From the NCBI GenBank assembly GCA_026710565.1, contig JAPOQV010000459.1, positions 1-19,290 on the forward strand: a stretch of DNA of 19,290 nucleotides, given 5' to 3'. The position numbers and the translations under genes are program-made. The DNA is from Spirochaetaceae bacterium (GTDB lineage Bacteria; Spirochaetota; Spirochaetia; SZUA-6; Bin103). The notes below the pieces were generated by a model. The model was not told where the DNA came from. It saw nothing but the letters and a program-made list of their open reading frames with translations, and did no database searches. Shown piece after piece: positions 14,475-19,290 of the stretch; positions within the stretch are counted from its first letter, which is position 1, and every line of letters begins with the position of its first letter.

Positions 14475-16825
14475 CCCTCCCGTACGGTCAGCGTGGCGGT
14501 GAGCAGGTCGTGCTCGGCGTCGCGGCCGATGATGACCGTGAACTCGACCGGCTCGACGATCCACCCGCCGTCGAGTCCGTGGGAGGCCAGCTCGTGGGGG
14601 CCGAGCGGCATGCGCGCCGTGCCGGGCTGGCCCGGCTTCAGGCTGAGCCGCTGGAAGCCGCGCAGGAGCCGGTACGGCCGCGCCACCGAGCTCACCTCGT
14701 CGCGGATGTAGAGCTGCACCACCTCGTCCCCGGCCACCTCGCCGGCGTTGGTCACGTCCACGGTCACCATCGCCGTCCCGTCGGGGGCGATGACGGCCGG
14801 CTCCACGCGCAGGTTGGCGTACTCGAACCGGGTGTAGCTCAGCCCGTAGCCGAACGGATAGCGCGGCCCGGTCGGCAGGTCGACGTACGGGTGCCGGCCC
14901 GCGCGGATCCAGCGGTAGTAGTGCACGGGAACCTGTCCCACGTGGCGCGGCACCGACACGGTGACCCTTCCGCCCGGGTTGTGGAGGCCGTAGAGCACCT
15001 CGGCCACCGCCGTGCCGCCCGCCTCGCCGGGGTAGCCTGCGTCGACGATCGCGTCGGCGTGCTCGGCGATCCACTCGATCGTCAGGGTCCGGCCGTGCAC
15101 GAGCACCACCACCAGCGGCACGCCGGTCTCATGCAGCGCCGCAAGCAGCTCCTGCTGCAGGCCAAGCAGGTCGAGCGTCGCGCGGTCGGAGCTCTCCCCG
15201 CAGTCGGCCTCCGAGGTGCGGCGGCCGCTCCACACCCCGTCTTCCTGAACGTGCTCGGCCGCGCTGGAGCCGCCCACGACCGCGACCACCACGTCGGCGG
15301 TGCGCGCCGTCTCGACGGCATTCGCCAGTCCCGACCGATCGGGCGAGCGGATGCCGCAGCCGCGCGCGTAGCGGACGCGCGTGCCCTCCGGAGCCAGCCG
15401 TTCCAGGCCCTGCAGGATGGTCGTGACCGTCTCCGGCGGATGCGGCGGGGCGAGGTCGCCGAGCTGGGTCATCTCGTCGTGGGCGTTGGGGCCCACCACG
15501 GCGATCGTCCGCACCCCTTCGCGGAGAGGCAGCGTGCCGCGGTCGTTCTTGAGCAGCACGATGCCCGCCCGCGCAGCCTCGCGCGCCAGCTCCAGGTGGG
15601 CGGAGGTCCGCGACGCCGAGGCCGCAGCCGAGCGATCGACCGACGGATCGTCGAACAGCCCGAGCCGGAACTTGACGCGGAGCACACGGCGCACGGCGCG
15701 GTCGATGTCCTCCAGGTCGATGAGTCCCGCGTCGAGCGCCTCCGGCAGCACGCCGTACATGGTGTTGGTGCCGTCGCCGTCGTCCCGTTCGTCCATGACG
15801 CCGTCCGGCGAGGCTTGGTCGGTGCCGGCCCGCAGCGCCAGGGCCGCGGCCTGCACCCGGTCGCCTGCGACCCGGCACTGGATGATGAAGCGCACCGCCC
15901 AGGAGTCGGTCATGGTGAAGCCGTCGAAGCCCCACCGCTCGCGGAGCAGCTCGGTCAACAGGTGGCGGCTGGCTGCCGCCGGCACCCGGTCGTAGGTGGC
16001 GAACTCGACCATGATCGCCTGCGCGCCGGCGCGCACGGCCTCGCGCCATGGCCACAGCGATACCTCCTCCATGTCGTGAGCGCCGCGGCTGGTGTCGGAG
16101 AAGTCCAGGCCGCCGTCGAAGTCGCCGGCGCCGGGGTAGCAGCGCAGCAGCGCAGCCATCGTGCGGTCCGAGCGCAGGTCGTCGCCCTGCAGGCCGCGGA
16201 TGAACTGCACGCCCAGCTCGCCGACCAGGTAGGGGTCCTCGCCGTAGTTCTCCTCGCTGCGGCCAAGGCGCGGATCGCGGATCACGTCCAGGTCGGGCGC
16301 GAAGTTCAGGGTCTCGCCGCGGGTGCGCGACTCGGCGGCGATGCCACAGGCCACGCGGCGGTTCAGGTCGCGGTCCCAGGTGCAGCCCATGTTGCGGACC
16401 GCCGGGAAGATCGTGGCCTGCATGCCCTCGTGGCAGCGGCTGTTGTCGTTGCCGATCGTCACCGGGATGCCCAGTCGCGTGTGCTCGCGCACGAAGCGAT
16501 GCATCTGGTTGACCAGGTCCGCGCACTCCTCCGGGCCGAGCGCGGCATCCGGGTCGATGCCGATGAACGGGTCGGCGCGCAGCAGCAGGCCGATGTTGCC
16601 GACGGGCGGATCGGAAAGCAGCCCGACGAGGCTGTCGCCCATCTCCACGCCGCGATCGGTCCGGCGGTAGAGCTTGTCCGGACGGCCGATATCGGCGCGG
16701 AGCTGCATGACCTTCTCCTCCAGCGTCATGCGCCCTAGCAGGTCCGAGACCCGCGCTTCCACGGGCAGAGCCGCGTCCCGGTACGGTGCCGGTCGGTGCG
16801 GCGGCACCGGTTGCAATTCACTCAT
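14471..16825 (-). CDS. Glycoside hydrolase family 3 (beta-glycosidase) with altered KH motif
   Basis: A 784-residue protein with the complete GH3 layout: a TIM-barrel domain (about 30-390), an alpha/beta sandwich (415-625) and a fibronectin III-like C-terminus (about 670-784). The nucleophile is D307 in GFDGFTMTDSW, and the likely acid/base is E544 in CGESSDR. GRSEENYGEDPYLV (188-201) is a family signature. The usual substrate-binding KHFPGHG is replaced by RCYPGAG (228-234), so the Lys-His pair is lost, and specificity may differ from standard beta-glucosidases or xylosidases. There is no signal peptide, so it is probably cytoplasmic and trims imported oligosaccharides. It is convergent with the right operon and divergent from the propeller gene at 16881, and it has no clear ribosome site before its ATG. 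Retaining hydrolase chemistry is likely. Confidence 0.9.
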   Translation of the reverse strand: MSELQPVPPHRPAPYRDAALPVEARVSDLLGRMTLEEKVMQLRADIGRPDKLYRRTDRGVEMGDSLVGLLSDPPVGNIGLLLRADPFIGIDPDAALGPEECADLVNQMHRFVREHTRLGIPVTIGNDNSRCHEGMQATIFPAVRNMGCTWDRDLNRRVACGIAAESRTRGETLNFAPDLDVIRDPRLGRSEENYGEDPYLVGELGVQFIRGLQGDDLRSDRTMAALLRCYPGAGDFDGGLDFSDTSRGAHDMEEVSLWPWREAVRAGAQAIMVEFATYDRVPAAASRHLLTELLRERWGFDGFTMTDSWAVRFIIQCRVAGDRVQAAALALRAGTDQASPDGVMDERDDGDGTNTMYGVLPEALDAGLIDLEDIDRAVRRVLRVKFRLGLFDDPSVDRSAAASASRTSAHLELAREAARAGIVLLKNDRGTLPLREGVRTIAVVGPNAHDEMTQLGDLAPPHPPETVTTILQGLERLAPEGTRVRYARGCGIRSPDRSGLANAVETARTADVVVAVVGGSSAAEHVQEDGVWSGRRTSEADCGESSDRATLDLLGLQQELLAALHETGVPLVVVLVHGRTLTIEWIAEHADAIVDAGYPGEAGGTAVAEVLYGLHNPGGRVTVSVPRHVGQVPVHYYRWIRAGRHPYVDLPTGPRYPFGYGLSYTRFEYANLRVEPAVIAPDGTAMVTVDVTNAGEVAGDEVVQLYIRDEVSSVARPYRLLRGFQRLSLKPGQPGTARMPLGPHELASHGLDGGWIVEPVEFTVIIGRDAEHDLLTATLTVREG

Positions 16826-16880
16826 GCCGCGATCATAAATCGATCACGGCGCGCGGATCGCGCGATGAGGGAGGACGCCG
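16826..16880. promoter_or_regulatory. Short divergent promoter region with palindrome
   Basis: Only 55 bp separate the GH3 start from the propeller start. An AT-rich pocket (GATCATAAATCGATCA, 16831-16846) stands out from the GC-rich surroundings. TTGCAA (16811-16816, inside the GH3 reading frame) and CATAAA (16834-16839), 17 bp apart, make a possible rightward promoter with 4 of 6 matches in each box. CGCGCG-GAT-CGCGCG (16850-16864) is a perfect inverted repeat downstream of it and a candidate operator. GAGGGAGG (16867-16874) is the ribosome site of the rightward gene. Confidence 0.4.
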
Positions 16881-18293
16881 ATGAAGCTGCTGTTCATGGA
16901 TCGCGAGGACGTCTTCAACACCTGGGGGCACGTTGGGTTCCGCGCGGCGGTGCTGGAGCGGGTGGCGGAGCTGGAGCCGGATCCGGCGGTGAGCCCCGAC
17001 TTCACGGTGCGCTGCTGCGTGCGGCAGGACGACGGCTCCTACGTCGTCTACGCCTGCGACGGCGGCCGCGACCACAAGCCGTGGCAGATATACCGCTACC
17101 GGACCGAGGACGGCATCCACCTGAGAGCGAAGGAGCAGGTGTACCAGAGCGAACCGGGACGCTGGTCGCAGACGACCACCCTGAACTACAGCCCGGAAAA
17201 GGAGCTGTTCCTCTGCCTGAAGAACATGAAGGAGGACGACGGCGGCAGCACCTACGCCTACCTGAGCCGGGACGGCGAGCGCTGGGAGCCCTGCTTCACC
17301 AACCCCGTCTACGTCGAAGGGGACCGCTGGGCCTGTGTCTGGAGCTCGGCCGTGCAGCGCTTCATCACCTACAACAAGGGCATCCAGCGGCACGCGGGCA
17401 AGCTGACTCCGGAGCTCCTATACGGCGGCGTGGGCATGTCCGAACGGTGGGATGCGCGCCGCGTGGTCACCATCCGCACCAGCCCGGACGGATGCCGCTG
17501 GGAGCCGGACGATCCCGACTGGTCACGCCGCGGCACCGAAGAGATCGACGGCGTCAAGCGGTTCGGCGGCCCGGCGGTGCCGCCAGAGTACCAGATTACC
17601 CCCGACGATCAGGATCCGCCCGACCTGGAGTTCTATGCCGGCTACGTCTTCGAGTACGAGGGGCGCTACTTCATGAACATGCTGAACTACGCGCCCAGCC
17701 TGCTGCCGGCGGGCTCACCCGGCGTCGCCCCCGGCGGCCACGGTCCGAACATCGACTCCGAGTGGTGGATCAGCCGCGACGGGCTGCGCTGGGAGCGCCC
17801 GTTCCGCGCAACCAACACGATCACGGACCGGGTGGCCTTCATCCAGCACAACCCGATGGTGGTGGACGGCCAGCTCCTGTTCCACCAGCGGGACCTGGGA
17901 CGCGTCACCGGCGAGGGGACGGTGCTGCGCCAGGCCCACGACGTGTTGGGCACGCCGCAGGACCGGCTGACCGGCGTGACCTCCCGGTCGAACGCCGTGT
18001 TCGAGACCACGCGCTTCGCCATGCCCTCAGGCCCGCTCAATCTGAACGCGAAGATCCCGGGCGACGGCTACCCCGAAGGCCGCATCCAGTCCTTCGTCAT
18101 GGCCGAGCTGATCGACGACTGCGACCGCATCGTCCCCGGCTACGAGCGCCACCGCTGCCGGCTCCTGCCGACGCAGGACTCGCTGGCGATCGAGCTCGAC
18201 TGGCAGGGCCGGACCGGCGCGGAGCTCGCCGGCCGCACCGTGCGCATCCGCTTCTTCCTGCGCGCGGCCGACCTGTTCGCCGTGACCGCTTGA
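16881..18293 (+). CDS. Uncharacterised glycosidase-like beta-propeller protein
   Basis: A 470-residue protein of no certain family. Three S-x-D-G-x-R-W motifs (129-135, 201-207, 298-304) resemble Asp-box loops. The run of beta-rich segments, ending in GRTVRIRFFLRAADLFAV, recalls predicted five-bladed propellers of the GH32/GH43 type. It has no signal peptide, so it is probably cytoplasmic. The ATG is supported by GAGGGAGG with a 6-nt spacer. It is divergent from the GH3 gene across 55 bp, so the two are probably controlled together, and a UUCG stem-loop follows the stop. It may be a glycoside hydrolase or phosphorylase acting with the GH3 enzyme. No catalytic residues can be named with confidence. 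Confidence 0.75.
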   Translation: MKLLFMDREDVFNTWGHVGFRAAVLERVAELEPDPAVSPDFTVRCCVRQDDGSYVVYACDGGRDHKPWQIYRYRTEDGIHLRAKEQVYQSEPGRWSQTTTLNYSPEKELFLCLKNMKEDDGGSTYAYLSRDGERWEPCFTNPVYVEGDRWACVWSSAVQRFITYNKGIQRHAGKLTPELLYGGVGMSERWDARRVVTIRTSPDGCRWEPDDPDWSRRGTEEIDGVKRFGGPAVPPEYQITPDDQDPPDLEFYAGYVFEYEGRYFMNMLNYAPSLLPAGSPGVAPGGHGPNIDSEWWISRDGLRWERPFRATNTITDRVAFIQHNPMVVDGQLLFHQRDLGRVTGEGTVLRQAHDVLGTPQDRLTGVTSRSNAVFETTRFAMPSGPLNLNAKIPGDGYPEGRIQSFVMAELIDDCDRIVPGYERHRCRLLPTQDSLAIELDWQGRTGAELAGRTVRIRFFLRAADLFAVTA

Positions 18294-18296
18294 ACC

Positions 18297-18312
18297 CTCG
18301 CCTTCGGGCGAG
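18297..18312. terminator. UUCG-capped stem-loop between convergent genes
   Basis: CTCGCC-TTCG-GGCGAG is a perfect 6-bp stem with the very stable C(UUCG)G tetraloop on the plus strand. It starts 3 nt after the stop of the gene at 16881 and lies 3 nt from the stop of the convergent permease. Only a weak T-rich stretch (GTTACTT) follows. It is a likely terminator or 3' end stabiliser. Confidence 0.55.
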
Positions 18313-18315
18313 CCG

Positions 18316-19215
18316 TTACTTGATGGCGCCGATGCGTATGCCCTTGACGAAAAACCGCTGGATGAACGGATAGACCAGCAGGACGGGCACCATCGCGATG
18401 ACGACCGCCGCGAACCGGACCCCCTGCACGTTCATCCGGTCGCGGTACTCGTACAGCAGGTCCTGCAACTCCTCGCTCAGGGTCGCCTGCTGCACCAGCC
18501 TGATGAGATATGCCGAGAAGGTGCGCAGCTCCTGTGAGCGCACGAAGTACATGGCATCGAACCACGCCCCCCAGTGATGCACGCCCGCGAACAGGGCGAT
18601 CGCGGCGATGATGGGCGCCGACATCGGCAGGTAGATGCGCAGGCAGATGAGAAGCGACCTGGCTCCGTCCAGCCGCGCCGACTCCTCGATGGCGTCGTCG
18701 ATGTCGTTGAACGCCGACATCAGGATGACCAGGAAGAAGAAGCTCCACGCCTCCGGCACGATGTAGACGGCGAACGTGTCCAGCAGCCCGAAGCGCTTGA
18801 GGTTCAGGAACTGCGGGATCAGCCCGCCGCCGAAGAACAGCGGGATCGTGAAGATCACGAGGTAGATCTTTCTGAGCTTCAGCGTGCGCTTGCGCAGCGC
18901 GAACGCGCACGTCGCGTTCACGACGACCATCACGGTAACGCCGACCGCCACGCGCAGGATCGAGACCATGAGCGAATTCCGCAGCAACGGCTCCCGGAAC
19001 GCGAACTCGAAGTTGACCAGCGACCAGCGCCGCGGCACGTACAGGGAGACGCCGTAGTCGAGCATGCCGTTGAGCGAGTTGATGAGCACGAACCAGAACG
19101 GGTAGAAGACCAGCAGCGCGAACAGCGCGAACCCGGCGTACACCGCGACGTGGAAGGCCGCGTCCACCGGCGACAGGGTGCGCACGCCGGCGGGCGGGCC
19201 GCTTTGCGCCGCCAC
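18316..19215 (-). CDS. Carbohydrate ABC transporter permease, YtcP-like (third system)
   Basis: A 299-residue inner-membrane subunit of a CUT1 importer. Six hydrophobic segments are visible, the first at about 22-46. The EAA loop lies at 178-201 (ESARLDGAR ... LPMSAP), and the end YPFIQRFFVKGIRIGAIK is typical of the branch. It is much less like the two YtcP-type permeases of the mirrored operons than those are to each other, so it belongs to a separate transporter whose other genes lie beyond the right edge. It starts at GTG (19215) with AAGGGG about 10 nt upstream. The frame also stays open upstream to the window edge, but those codons (many Cys, Gly, Pro) do not look like this family. Confidence 0.9.
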   Translation of the reverse strand: MAAQSGPPAGVRTLSPVDAAFHVAVYAGFALFALLVFYPFWFVLINSLNGMLDYGVSLYVPRRWSLVNFEFAFREPLLRNSLMVSILRVAVGVTVMVVVNATCAFALRKRTLKLRKIYLVIFTIPLFFGGGLIPQFLNLKRFGLLDTFAVYIVPEAWSFFFLVILMSAFNDIDDAIEESARLDGARSLLICLRIYLPMSAPIIAAIALFAGVHHWGAWFDAMYFVRSQELRTFSAYLIRLVQQATLSEELQDLLYEYRDRMNVQGVRFAAVVIAMVPVLLVYPFIQRFFVKGIRIGAIK

Positions 19216-19290
19216 GGCAGAAAAGCCCCTTGCCGGTAAGCCGCCAGCCCCGCCCGTTTGCCGCCAGCAGCAGGAGCAGGGTGACCACGG
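19216..19290 (-). other. Possible 3' end of an upstream LplB-type permease
   Basis: On the minus strand, the frame starting at 19288 reads a hydrophobic Leu-rich stretch then LAANGRGWRLTGKGLF, which resembles the C-terminal helix and tail of LplB-type permeases. Such a tail would be expected to stop after LF, but the next codon is TGC (19219-19217) rather than TGA, and the frame then runs on for over 1 kb through the next gene. A stop-codon change, a frameshift or a sequencing error is possible, or the resemblance is accidental. Confidence 0.4.

Noticed and set aside
14510..16738. 742-codon plus-strand frame opposite the GH3 gene
   Set aside because: The minus strand holds all GH3 signatures. 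The plus frame is low-complexity Val/Ala/His/Arg sequence and an antisense artefact.

Overview
The window is a GC-rich bacterial segment with no RNA genes, transposases or CRISPR. It is dominated by carbohydrate uptake and breakdown genes. The best guess for the host is a free-living or host-associated spirochaete (Spirochaetia) or a similar GC-rich heterotroph. The guess rests on the solute-binding proteins, whose signal peptides end in FAEGQEEQ- and FGAAESEA-like tails with no lipobox cysteine, and on the repeated LplA/LplB/YtcP-type transporter sets. It is an inference, not a proven assignment.

Layout. (1) Bases 2-3877 (+) hold most of a UvrD-like superfamily 1 helicase with a very long TPR-like tail, open at the left edge. 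(2) Bases 3930-8720 (-) are an operon read right to left: LplB-type permease, YtcP-type permease, solute-binding protein, Asp-box (sialidase-like) propeller. (3) Bases 8896-14455 (+) are a paralogous operon in the same gene order read left to right, with a phytanoyl-CoA dioxygenase-like gene added between binding protein and propeller. The two operons are mirror images around a 175-bp shared control region (8721-8895). (4) Bases 14471-16825 (-) encode a family 3 glycoside hydrolase with an altered substrate-binding motif. It is divergent, across 55 bp, from (5) 16881-18293 (+), an unassigned beta-propeller protein with three SxDGxRW motifs. (6) Bases 18316-19215 (-) encode the membrane permease of a third transporter, and the last 75 bases look like the tail of its partner permease.

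How it may work. Each mirrored operon supplies one binding protein and two membrane subunits of a CUT1-type ABC importer. No ATPase is present, so a shared ATPase encoded elsewhere is expected. The propeller proteins, the dioxygenase and the GH3 enzyme have no visible signal peptide, so imported oligosaccharides are probably processed in the cytoplasm. The substrate cannot be read from the sequence. The binding proteins carry an EF-hand-like Asp loop, as in the alginate-binding AlgQ family, so an acidic oligosaccharide is one option.

The most notable points are the mirror-image operon duplication, the distinct intercistronic stem-loops at the permease/binding-protein junctions in both arms (including a chain of mutually exclusive hairpins in the left arm), a perfect 13-bp stem-loop between binding protein and propeller, the GH3 enzyme lacking the canonical KH pair, and the helicase core with no room for a 2B domain.
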